Assembly: GCA_027382625.1 (NCBI GenBank)
Contig: JAJKFJ010021172.1
Location: 1-17,828, forward strand
Source: Tetmemena sp. SeJ-2015
Lineage: Eukaryota > Ciliophora > Spirotrichea > Sporadotrichida > Oxytrichidae
Direction of reading: 5' to 3'
Length of the DNA stretch: 17,828 nt
Both the position numbers and the translations under genes were made by a program. This document shows, in pieces, positions 8,928 to 17,198 of the stretch. The notes beneath the pieces were generated by a model. That model was given only the letters and a program-made list of their open reading frames with translations, ran no database searches and had not been told where the DNA came from. Position 1 is the stretch's first letter; the number at the start of each line of letters is the position of its first letter.

Positions 8928-9455
8928 ACAATCTTACAACCCATTAAATATATATTCATTTTTAAATTCAGAATTTATTTTAGATAAGCTTAAAACAACC
9001 CCTTATATTTTATTTTTTATTTTAAGAGCACTAAATTTACTTTTATATGCATTTCTACTTTATTCTTGCTAATTAAATAAGTTTATTATGAAAGAACTAC
9101 TTTTCATATTCAAAAAATAAATGGCTTGAATAAAAAGAAGTTCTTTTCTTCGAAATAATATAATTAATACTCTGAAAATTTATGAAATTATAAGATCTCA
9201 GTTTTCAACTTTCTAATTAAGGAATCAAAATATATTTTGGCTAGCGTAAAAAGTAGTAAAATATGTATGATTATTCTCAATATTAATAGTATTAGATTAT
9301 TAAGTATCGAGGAGGAGATTTCAAAATATTTAATAAGAATTTACCCTCACCTCTTATTAGATTATAGCCATAGATGCTTATTAAAATGGATTATTATGGA
9401 GTTATTAAAAAATAATTTAAATAAAGACTATTTGCCAATAAGCTAGGGTGTGTAT
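8923..9455. other. IES 4 (533 bp, pointer GCTTC)
   Basis: AT-rich insert between GCTTC copies (8923-8927 and 9456-9460). Collapsing them joins GGFLA to SIIQGSKLQIYQ, exactly as the repeat pattern requires. Open stretches inside are compositional. Confidence 0.75.
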
Positions 9456-10097
9456 GCTTCTATAATTTAAGGGTCCAAACTTCAAATCTATTAAGCGAGT
9501 GCAAGAAATAATGCTGCCGCTTTTTATCTTAATAATACGGATCTTTAATTGCTTTTAAGCGACTCAGAAATTAATGAAACATACACATCTTCGTCTGTAG
9601 GAGGAGGAAAAGATTAAGCTGAAATATTCGGTATATCTGAATCCAGGAGAGTGTATCTCGATAAAATGAGAATAAACTAGAAGTTTTTGTATCCCTCCAA
9701 AGTGATGAAAAGTTTAATTTACGCAAGCTCAATAAATTCAATAGACATAATGCTGTCTAACTCCAAAATAAAATTATTTGATGATTCAGTCATAATAAAT
9801 AGCAATTATGCATGTCAAACAATGAGTAGTACCTCATTTGTAAATTTAGGTAACTCAATTATTTCTGCTAGAAACGCTTCCATTACATCAACTGGAAACT
9901 ATTTTTCTAAAATGCAATTTCAACAATCTGCATCCATTTTTAACTTGTATAACTCTACACTCTTAGAGGATCAATCAATCTTTAATGAAATTGTTTCATT
10001 GAATGCACCCCTTAACCTTTGCGAAAAGTGCGGTTTAATAAACTCAAAAAATAGTATGATAAGCAATTTTGTCAGCTGCACTGGCGCTTCATTAATT
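9456..10097 (+). CDS. MDS M5: longest beta-helix segment
   Basis: Frame 0, about 213 codons with several TAA/TAG Gln codons. Repeated turns such as KLQIYQASARNNAAAFYL, DLQLLLSDSEINETYTSS, then a less regular insert (SESRRVYLDKMRINQ), followed by a ladder of DIMLSNSKIKLFDD, SISARNASITSTGN and SASIFNLYNSTLLEDQ. A short CEKCG motif comes near the end. This fits a parallel beta-helix with a variable loop. The right border is least certain: joining at ATT (10095-10097 with 10193-10195) keeps frame and pattern (GASLI-IVEKSNLNFL), but a 7-base repeat ATTATAG nearby would shift the frame. Confidence 0.82.
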
Positions 10098-10192
10098 TAT
10101 TAATTATAGAGAAACTCATTCTAAAATGTAAGAAAAAAAATAAGTTTTAAACAAGCCTATTTTTAAAAAAAAATTTCACCTTTATTTGTCAT
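10095..10192. other. IES 5 (about 98 bp, pointer ATT, tentative)
   Basis: AT-rich insert; a three-base ATT pointer restores frame and beta-helix pattern. The longer repeat ATTATAG (10103-10109 area and 10193-10199) gives a poorer frame. Confidence 0.45.
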
Positions 10193-10271
10193 ATTATAGT
10201 TGAGAAATCAAATTTAAATTTTCTTACTGGAATCACTGAAGCCACTCTTTCAGGTGCCTTGTTTTGCTTCA
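10193..10271 (+). CDS. MDS M6: short beta-helix segment
   Basis: Frame 2 encodes VEKSNLNFLTGITEATLSGALFCF, one beta-helix turn and a half. It joins M7 in frame through TTCA (10268-10271 with 10460-10463). The frame reaches TGA at about 10297 if not removed. Confidence 0.6.
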
Positions 10272-10459
10272 ATTACTTTTTAATTGTCTTTTTTCTCTGA
10301 AAATTCAAGGCAGCATCATCATAATTACCATTTCTCAAGAAATCCTGAATCATTATGTGAACAAAATAAGGAAACTAAATCTAATTAAATTAGCCAAAAA
10401 TGACTCAAAATTTGAGATATATTTTATAGATATAAAATTTAAATTGAAATAAATTACAT
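10268..10459. other. IES 6 (192 bp, pointer TTCA)
   Basis: Insert between TTCA copies at 10268-10271 and 10460-10463. A six-base repeat AATTAC also occurs nearby but would break the frame of M7. Confidence 0.6.
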
Positions 10460-10689
10460 TTCATAATCAACCAACAAGGTGACTTTCTAATATAAAATAT
10501 TTCCATCACCACCCTAAGCCCAAGCAACTTTTAATATCTTATTAACCTCAAGTAGGATAATCCCTCAAACTCAAATTTCACCATAAGGAATATTACTCTA
10601 CAAGATGCTGGAAGCATTTTTGAAACAGGATTGCTAAAATTTGAGAACAATGCATCCGTTTTTAATTTGAAAATCAGCGACATAAAAGT
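10460..10689 (+). CDS. MDS M7: beta-helix repeats
   Basis: Frame 2, 76 codons without TGA: GDFLIQNISITTLSPSNF, then NSNFTIRNITLQDAGSIF and KFENNASVFNLKISDI. Clear beta-helix alternation and N-glycosylation sites. It ends with AAAGT (10685-10689). Confidence 0.8.
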
Positions 10690-10919
10690 TCTAAAGTAAT
10701 AGTAAAGCTGAAAATTCAATAAAATATAATTTTAATTAAATAATAAATTGAACAAAAAATATTATTAATAGGCCTGAATAAGGTTTGAATTTTTAGAATT
10801 GATTAATACTTGAATTATAATCAACTCTCAAACTTTAACTTCTCTCTAGGGGGCATTTAGGGCAAGTCATTCTTGAATAAGTTGTTTTTTATTATGGTTA
10901 ATTTCCCCGCTCATAATTT
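10685..10919. other. IES 7 (235 bp, pointer AAAGT)
   Basis: AT-rich insert between AAAGT copies 10685-10689 and 10920-10924, phase-preserving. An open frame around 10820-10920 has some protein character but no repeat signature. Confidence 0.6.
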
Positions 10920-10961
10920 AAAGTATCAATATCTCTTATTAGAACCCACCCCTGCATTAAT
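10920..10961 (+). CDS. MDS M8: very short segment (42 bp)
   Basis: Frame 0 encodes KVSISLIRTHPCIN. It is bounded by pointers AAAGT (left) and ATTAAT (right, 10956-10961), both in phase with their partners. Assigned mainly because both joins keep the frame; small size lowers confidence. Confidence 0.5.
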
Positions 10962-11232
10962 AGTAATGGAGAAAACTCATATTAAATTTTTACTAGTTTT
11001 CGGCTAATGCCTTACTAACTTACTAATTTTGAAATAATAAAAAATATAATAATTGTATAACTCATATAAATTAAATTTTTGATTATATTTATCAATCTTA
11101 TATGACGTACAAAGTTAATATTTCAAACATAGTTTTGATCCCAAGTTAAATAATGAAGCAGTAAAAGTTGTATGATTATTATAATCAAATATTTGAGTAC
11201 TTTCTTTTTTCCAGTTTATTTAAATACCATAT
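10956..11232. other. IES 8 (277 bp, pointer ATTAAT)
   Basis: AT-rich insert between ATTAAT at 10956-10961 and 11233-11238. Confidence 0.55.
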
Positions 11233-11577
11233 ATTAATTCTCAAATGAATTGTATCTTAATTTCTATAGATTCCTCTAATTAAAGTAATATTGTTTTAAT
11301 TCGATATGATTATTCAATTTGTGCTATTATACTTTCAGCCCCAATTTTTGAAAAAACTTTTCAATCTCCTTCTGTAAAGTTTGGACGAATGAGGATGAAG
11401 CTGTTGTCAACTGTGTTAAAACTTGATACTGTAAGCGCTGCTTTTCGGCCGAGTATTTCTAGAAAAATGTAAAAAAAGGTATTTTTACTTTACTAAATTC
11501 CATAATTGTAGAATGGATTTGAAGCTACTTCTCTACTTCCTAGCCAGTAGTCAAAAATCGTACTGAACATATAATAT
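11233..11577 (+). CDS. MDS M9: ectodomain segment without clear repeats
   Basis: Frame 1 is open well beyond the segment. It encodes SQMNCILISIDSSNQSN, YDYSICAIILSAPIFEK, SPSVKFGRMRMKLLSTVLK and, further on, NGFEATSLPSQQSKIVLN. The codon mix is protein-like and GC-richer than flanking IES, and TAA/TAG are Gln. The beta-helix pattern is irregular here. It ends with AATAT (11573-11577), in phase with 11788-11792. Confidence 0.65.
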
Positions 11578-11787
11578 TAAATTATACAGTATTTATCTAT
11601 TAGATTAAAGTAAAAGCATTTATTATACATTTAAATAAGGTTAAACCATTATATAAATAAAATGTAGTTGTATATTGACTTATAAAAATTAGCAATGAAA
11701 TATAAATAATAAAGAAATTTTAAAAATTTACTCAATTTAAATTAAACAGAGATATTTATAAAATAGCTTTATAAATATATTTTATAA
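11573..11787. other. IES 9 (215 bp, pointer AATAT)
   Basis: Nearly pure A/T insert; AATAT copies at 11573-11577 and 11788-11792 keep codon phase. Confidence 0.5.
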
Positions 11788-11885
11788 AATATGATTATGA
11801 TTCTGGATTATTGAATATCTTCGGATTTAACAACTTGAATGTGAAAAATGTGACCTTATAATGCTCTTCATATTTGGCAAATATA
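11788..11885 (+). CDS. MDS M10: beta-helix turn
   Basis: Frame 0 encodes YDYDSGLLNIFGFNNLNV, then KNVTLQCSSYLANI with a TAA Gln. Clear alternation; GC-richer than the AT-only flanks. The right border is tentative (ATA at 11883-11885). Confidence 0.68.
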
Positions 11886-12092
11886 GATTAAAATTAAATT
11901 AATAATTAATCAAATAAAATTTTAAATAATTGACTATTGAAATATGATAATTTTTTGAAGAATTTATTACTTTTTTATGATAAGTATCTTGTATCCTTTA
12001 TAATCCTTTAGAATCATTCTTAGAATAATTTTTAAGTAGAGTTATCTCAAGCTTTAGTTTATAAAGTTGCTTTATTTATTGGTTACAGACCA
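11883..12092. other. IES 10 (210 bp, pointer ATA, tentative)
   Basis: Insert between ATA at 11883-11885 and 12093-12095. An alternative pointer TATTT (11871-11875 and 12073-12077) puts the next segment in a different frame that does not match M12, so ATA is preferred. Confidence 0.4.
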
Positions 12093-12205
12093 ATAAATCT
12101 CATCTAATTCGGAGAGGCCGCCTTTCCTAATTGTAGAAGTATGGACTAATAATAGTTTTACTATCTAAAGAGCTTGCCAATAAAAGAAGTATCTAACAAA
12201 GATTT
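12093..12205 (+). CDS. MDS M11: ectodomain segment
   Basis: Frame 0, 35 codons with four TAA/TAG Gln codons (three consecutive): FGEAAFPNCRSMDQQQFYYL, then KSLPIKEVSNKDF. It is joined to M12 by an eight-base pointer AAAGATTT, in phase, which fixes the frame at its right end. Confidence 0.62.
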
Positions 12206-12965
12206 TAATACCAAAATATTTGCAACTTTAACTTTATTGTTTTAATATTACTCGAATTTTTCATTTAAATTTTTTTAAAACAAGTTTTTAAATTTTGGGA
12301 AAAAGAATGGATAATTCCCTATTTATTTAATTTTTTTTTTGATAAAAAGGGGGGAAAACCTTCCTTTGGTAGACCCTTTTCTATGTTTTTCTAAGGACAG
12401 AGCTAACCTCACAGGGTGCGACAGTTACCAAGTGGTGTTGGATTAAATTTAATTATCAAATTGTTATAACTTCCAAAATGGAGTTGTGCTTTAAAGAAAA
12501 ATTTTAAAAACCTAAAATTCCAAAATTAATTTAAATAAAAATTTTTAAAAATTGAAAACACTAAATGGGGGAATAATTTTTTTAGAATATTTTAAAAACA
12601 ATTTTTAAATTCTTTTCCCAAAAATTTCAAAAAATACTTTTAAAAATCTAGTTGTTAATTGGGAAGATCATGATTAATGGTTGCTAGTTTTCGAATATTC
12701 TTTCAAACTATGTAGAAGGAGGCCTTTTAGGAGTACCCCCAATAAATTAGATGAAGTTAAACTATGATGTTCTTATTTAAGAAAAATAATAGAAAATTAA
12801 ACTATTTTAAGAAATTATTTTGTCTGCTTAATATTGTGCATCAAGTAATTTCATTTTAAAAATAATAATTATTATGATTGATGAATGAATAATTTTGAAA
12901 ATCACTCTTTTTAAGTGAACTTAATTTGTCAAATTTTTGACTTTTTATTCAAAGTATGATTTTGT
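12198..12965. other. IES 11 (768 bp, pointer AAAGATTT)
   Basis: Perfect eight-base repeat at 12198-12205 and 12966-12973 bounds an AT-rich insert. Inside, 12349-12480 is unusually G/C-rich for an IES and is flanked by an imperfect inverted repeat (12289-12308 against 12608-12628), suggesting a decayed mobile element. Confidence 0.75.
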
Positions 12966-13422
12966 AAAGATTTCATATTTTCATATCCCAACATTTTAAA
13001 TGATAATGTAAACTATTGGCTATCTCAAGTACGACTAGTAGAAATTTACATTAATCACAGTACTTTCACTAACATAAGCTCAAATCAAGATGGTGCAGTA
13101 CTCTATTAAGGAGGAATTTTAGTAAAGAAAAATCAAATTTTCAACTGCTCCTTCCTCAATGTGACTACTGAAAAAGCAGGTGCAGTCTTAAAAGTAGCAG
13201 GAAGTGACTACAGCGGACCTCTTTTCTTGAATGTTACTATAATGAGGTCTTTCGCTTATGGAGGAGCAGTTGTAGATTTCGATCGCAGTTTTGTTCGAGC
13301 CAACTTTACAGGAGGAAAAGTGGAATGCTTCCCTTCGGATTCAGATTTAATTATAGATTCTTTGCAAAAGATGAAGAGCTGGTCCAAGATACCAGGTCCA
13401 GTCTTTAGATTTAAATACTACA
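12966..13422 (+). CDS. MDS M12: beta-helix repeats and loop domain
   Basis: Frame 0, 150 codons: VEIYINHSTFTNISSNQD, then GAVLYQGGILVKKNQIFN, CSFLNVTTEKAGAVLKVA, and RSFAYGGAVVDFDRSFVR. Strong beta-helix turns with GG motifs, followed by about 40 residues of different character (SLQKMKSWSKIPGPVFRF). A TAA Gln lies in LYQGG. It ends with ATACTACA (13415-13422); the few residues read past this point belong to the IES. GC content is the highest of the MDSs. Confidence 0.88.
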
Positions 13423-14092
13423 GGGAATTCTTCTACATGGGTCACTCATAAATTAATACTATATGCATATTAAGAAGATAAATTTTAATAAATATTATAA
13501 TTTTTAAAATTTCTTACAACAATTCTTCTTTTAAAATTTTTTTTATCAGATCAATTTCGCTTAAAATTAATTTATGGCAATAAATTTTTTGAAAATTACC
13601 ATAATTTAAGAAAACTTTTAAGGAGGGGACCCTTAACTCAGTTATATTTTATTAGAAAGTTTTGTTATAAATTAAGGAAATAATTGGTATATAATATAAT
13701 AAGTATAAGAATCCAATTCTTAAAAATATATTCTAAATGAACCAACTTAATTTTCTATTGTTAAAGTAAAAAGACTAAATTTTTTCATAAAGAATCATGC
13801 TAAATTTTTATTATTCCTAAAAAAAATCAATTAAAGAATTAACTTTATTGTAATCAGATTCTCATAAATAAATAGCAATAAATACTTTTTAAACTAATTT
13901 CAATAAATTAAAATGTTTCAACGTAGATTGTACTTAAAAATATAAATAAATATCATTACCCGAATTAAGAAAATAAATATAATTTATAGAAATTCAATTA
14001 TAAATATTTGTATTTTTATCTTTGATTTCCTTCATTTTATAATTTGACTTTAATAAAAATTGTCCACAAATCTTAATTTTTGTAAGCTATTT
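13415..14092. other. IES 12 (678 bp, pointer ATACTACA)
   Basis: Perfect eight-base repeat at 13415-13422 and 14093-14100. Very AT-rich with no coding character; contains an isolated GGAGGGGACCC at about 13622-13632. Confidence 0.8.
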
Positions 14093-14271
14093 ATACTACA
14101 TCGCAGCTTAAGTAATTAGTTGTAAATTCATAAACAATACAGCATACCAAGGAGGAGCTATCTCTATGACTGAAGGGGACATATTAACGAGCTATTCTTA
14201 GTATATCAATAATACTGCTGTCATTGGAGGAGCTATTTCTATGACAGGTCCAGTTCATTTTATAGAAAATA
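14093..14271 (+). CDS. MDS M13: two near-identical beta-helix turns
   Basis: Frame 0 encodes QVISCKFINNTAYQGGAISM, TEGDILTSYSQ, then YINNTAVIGGAISMTG. The unit INNTA-x-x-GGAISMT occurs twice, the clearest internal repeat in the gene. It ends with AAATA (14267-14271). Confidence 0.88.
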
Positions 14272-14924
14272 TTTTATAATTTAAATTTAGTGCTACCAAA
14301 ATTTATCAATAATTTATTTTGCTAAAAATATATATATAAGATCTTAATTCATCATATAATTTATGAAGAACCAATAGATGTAAATTATTTTCTCATAGTT
14401 ATATATTGAAACGAAAGAAATTTTTTATCGTATTATATTTGTATGTTTAAAAATATAAAAGTGAGCTATTTCAATTTTCAAAGTATTATGTTTTAATTAG
14501 CATAAGTAAAGTTAAATATCTTATTAAATTTTAAACTAAATTCACTTGAAACCTCAACCTATATATGTTTTTATAAGACGTTTGCCTTTGCTTTAATATT
14601 AGAGTATTTGAAGGAATTTCGATTGCAATAAAAGATTATTCACGAACCTATCTCCTATTTTTTTATTATTTATAATATAGTATATCAAGGTTAGATTATA
14701 TTTAAATATGTATTTGTAATGATAAATGCTGAAAATTAAATATAAAATAGTAAATAGTAATTCTAATATACATATAACCTAAGGTACTTATATTTGCTAG
14801 TAAGAGCTACTACCTTGGATGAATAATAGCTATTTAAAGCTCTTTATTATATATTTTTTATTCTTCGATACTAATCATAGGTTAATTTATTTATATAATT
14901 GGAAAATAATTAAGTGACAGCAAT
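14267..14924. other. IES 13 (658 bp, pointer AAATA)
   Basis: AT-rich insert between AAATA at 14267-14271 and 14925-14929. Collapsing joins FIEN to NRAYLGGGF, restoring the N-x-A-x-x-GG signature across the junction. Confidence 0.75.
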
Positions 14925-14994
14925 AAATAATCGAGCTTATCTCGGAGGAGGGTTTTTATCAATTAAGAAATACACAATTACTGATAGAACAGCG
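14925..14994 (+). CDS. MDS M14: beta-helix turn
   Basis: Frame 1 encodes NNRAYLGGGFLSIKKYTI and TDRTA. Same turn signature as M13. It ends with AGCG (14991-14994), partner at 15219-15222. Confidence 0.78.
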
Positions 14995-15218
14995 GTTTTT
15001 AAATAATAAATTTATTAAATTTATTTTTCGGATTTTCTTTATGGGATAAAATATGATTATAGAATTGAAGTTAAAAATACATTTTTAATCATCATTGGGA
15101 CTCATCTTTACCGATTGATATTTTTAAAGCTCATTTTCCTCGCACGTAGCGATATTTAATTTGATTTATTTTATCTATTCTTAAATTGGAAGAGACATAT
15201 TTAATTTTGAAGACATCA
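14991..15218. other. IES 14 (228 bp, pointer AGCG)
   Basis: AT-rich insert between AGCG at 14991-14994 and 15219-15222; phase-preserving. Confidence 0.6.
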
Positions 15219-15279
15219 AGCGCTGTCTCTTTATAATTTTTCAATTAAAGTTAATGACACTATTTGTGAAAACTTACCC
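15219..15279 (+). CDS. MDS M15: short ectodomain segment
   Basis: Frame 1 encodes ALSLYNFSIKVNDTICENLP. Unremoved, the frame hits TGA at 15289. ACCC at 15276-15279 repeats at 16451-16454 in phase and continues as HCHAIIEN. Confidence 0.55.
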
Positions 15280-16450
15280 TCATCTTATTGATTGGAATTG
15301 AATACAATTGCCAAAGTGCTTAACTTATTATATGTGATATGTTCAGTAAGGATGGGTACTTGGGCTAATTGTTTAATTGTTAGGTGACGCCTCTCATTAT
15401 TCTGATTGGTCCAGAGGCAATTCCGCCCTGAGTTCCTTAGCCAAGGATTGTTTAGAAGCCATTGAGATGCCAGCACTGCACGATAACAATGGCCGGTTAG
15501 ACTAACGGAGGCCTAGAATTCTCGCAACCTAAGATATGGATTGGAATCTGTGCGTAAAGAGCCAAATTGTAGAAAGACGGTTGCGAGCTGCTGGCTGTTC
15601 GTAATTCTTCAGGTTGTGCGTTCTAAATCTGAATGAGTGAGGGTTCTTGACAGCTTTTATTTTGATTTGAGGAGGTCTGCTCTCGGAAAAAGGTATCCAA
15701 TTCATGACTGGCACTCAGCACGAATATTTGAGCCAGCCAGGAGGGACGATGAGGTGGGATTGAAGGCATAGAACTCTTTCTTCTTGGATGGTTGCACGGA
15801 CTTGGAATCATTTCTAATGTTAGAATTAGAAATTAATTATAAATGGAATCACCCTAATTACTTTCGATTCGAATATATTAGGTGTGAACTTTTCCTTTTC
15901 TTTGATCTAAGTTAAAAAAAGTGAACCACATTAACTTTTTTAAGTGCACTGATACTTTTAATGCCTAATCGAATTCTTAAAGAGTTGATCTCTAAGAATG
16001 TGATTATCTATATAAAAGTTAAGTTTAATTTTGCTAAGCTAAACTTAATAATAATCAAAATGAATTTTAGAGAATTAAGATTTACTTACTTTAGTTTGAT
16101 AGACTTATATTTCTAGAAATGTGCGCATTTATGATAATTCAATTTAAGAAATTTGGCAGACCTACATATTTTTAAAATATGAAATTACTAAATGAACTTA
16201 TAAATTAAATCGCTGTTGAATATCATTCTATTCAGTTTGTATTTTAAATTAATCCATAAGTAATATAATCATATTCATTCTCTAATTAATTAATAAAATC
16301 TATATCACCCTTTAGATAAAAAAAGCTTTAAATTCTGTAAAAAATTGAAATCAGTGAAAGATTAGCGTAAACACCTAATAAAGCCATTTAATTTGGTATA
16401 AGCAGTAAAAGCTAAATACTGTAATAAAGATTTTAGTCAATTATGGGGAA
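15276..16450. other. IES 15 (1175 bp, pointer ACCC) carrying a GC-rich island
   Basis: Bounded by ACCC at 15276-15279 and 16451-16454. Its left half (about 15290-15880) is much GC-richer than other IESs and holds long TGA-free frames on both strands; its right half is ordinary AT-rich DNA. A six-base hairpin ATGGGG-AAA-CCCCAT (16443-16457) spans the right border. Confidence 0.55.
15285..15924. other. GC-rich island with overlapping open frames, unassigned
   Basis: Composition resembles the TBE-like region, not the surrounding IES. On minus one frame has no TGA from about 15811 down to at least 15285 (Pro/Ser/Gln-rich product, several TAA/TAG). On plus, frame 2 is open 15338-15640 (e.g. GDASHYSDWSRGNSALSS) and frame 1 is open 15637-15924 (e.g. 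DWHSARIFEPARRDDEVG). The two plus frames would make one ~195-residue product with a single-base shift near 15637. I cannot decide the coding strand and recognise no family. A transposon remnant or germline-limited gene inside an IES is the best guess; chance openness is not excluded. Confidence 0.4.
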
Positions 16451-16512
16451 ACCCCATTGTCATGCCATTATAGAGAATAGCAGTTCTAACTTCCAAGTTG
16501 TAGTTTTAAAAA
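16451..16512 (+). CDS. MDS M16: short ectodomain segment
   Basis: Frame 0 encodes HCHAIIENSSSNFQVVVLK. Ser/Asn codon use is as in M3-M7. An overlapping frame-1 ORF (open 16183-16650, e.g. NPIVMPLQRIAVLTSKLQF) is also protein-like, so the frame choice rests on the in-phase joins: ACCC to the left and AAAAA (16508-16512 with 16985-16989) to the right. Confidence 0.5.
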
Positions 16513-16984
16513 CATAATTTAGCACTCCTCTTTAAAGATAAGTTGGCCCACAAAAAAACTATGATCGAAGAAAAAAGTCAAGGATTCTAGGGACTATGTT
16601 TTGGAATATGTATGAGGGAATAAATGTGGTTGAAAGAGGATAATTTTTGACTTTTAAAGCCCTTTATTAATTCTAAAAGAAGAAATCTTCTAAAATTTAG
16701 CAAATCAGGGCTTACACTATGAACTTTATATTGTCTCAAAGTTCTTTGAGAATATTAGAAAGCTTATTTTCTCTCAAATAATCTCACTACAGGTATTTTG
16801 ATAGAGTTCTTAACTATATTATAAAATACAATATCAATTATTTATTTTCATATTTACTAATTGAAAAATCAACCTAACTAGATTTTTAAACAAATTGTTT
16901 AGAACTATGATTATTAATCAATAAATTTAGCATATGATTTTTTTCTCTCTATTCTAAATGAATGATATTGTGACCCAGGCATTA
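16508..16984. other. IES 16 (477 bp, pointer AAAAA, tentative)
   Basis: Insert between A5 copies at 16508-16512 and 16985-16989. A homopolymer pointer is weak, but joining VVVL to KSKLSLFL keeps the frame. The insert stays free of TGA in frame 0 for most of its length, so borders are uncertain. Confidence 0.4.
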
Positions 16985-17198
16985 AAAAAGCAAACTGTCA
17001 CTTTTTTTGAAGAGTCCAGAGACTGAAACTGAACTGGAGTGGAAGACTGTTACAATCGTGAACATGTCATCTCAGAACATGAATGTTACTGTTTCAAGAA
17101 ACAAAGTCAAAAAAGAAATAGATGATAAAGTAACAAAATCTAATGATTTTTAAACTTTAAAACTTCGAACAAGACTTGAATTTACTTGCAAGAAATGA
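16985..17198 (+). CDS. MDS M17: last recognised head segment, Thr/Val/Asn-rich
   Basis: Frame 0 encodes SKLSLFLKSPETETELEW, then KTVTIVNMSSQNMNVTVS and RNKVKKEI, running to TGA at 17196-17198. GC content drops after about 17120. Either the protein stops at 17198 (1,148 residues for the M1-M17 chain, without a membrane anchor) or the MDS ends at GAAATA (17115-17120), which matches the start of T1 at 4287-4292 in phase. A third option is continuation to the right of the window. The stretch resembles a beta-sandwich linker before a membrane domain; no named domain is recognised. Confidence 0.7.

Noticed and set aside
8928..9072. Continuation of the M4 open frame to a stop at 9072
   Set aside because: Repeat signature ends at the GCTTC pointer; the rest is AT-rich IES, and the join to M5 restores the repeat.
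9237..9446. ORF upstream of M5 in the same frame
   Set aside because: Composition is IES-like and without beta-helix pattern; TGA is simply rare in AT-rich DNA.
10264..10452. 62-codon ORF between M6 and M7
   Set aside because: Lies mostly inside IES 6; no repeat signature and incompatible with the in-phase TTCA join.
10531..10719. Minus-strand ORF opposite M7
   Set aside because: Antisense of a beta-helix segment with clear plus-strand repeats.
11373..11465. Cysteine-rich reading (NCVKT, then YCKRCFSAEYF) suggesting a furin-like domain
   Set aside because: Interrupted by TGA in that frame; the overlapping frame 1 is continuous and joins M8 and M10 in phase.
15481..15540. tRNA-like look of ggccggttagactaacgg
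   Set aside because: No acceptor stem, anticodon arm or T-loop consensus could be placed on either strand.
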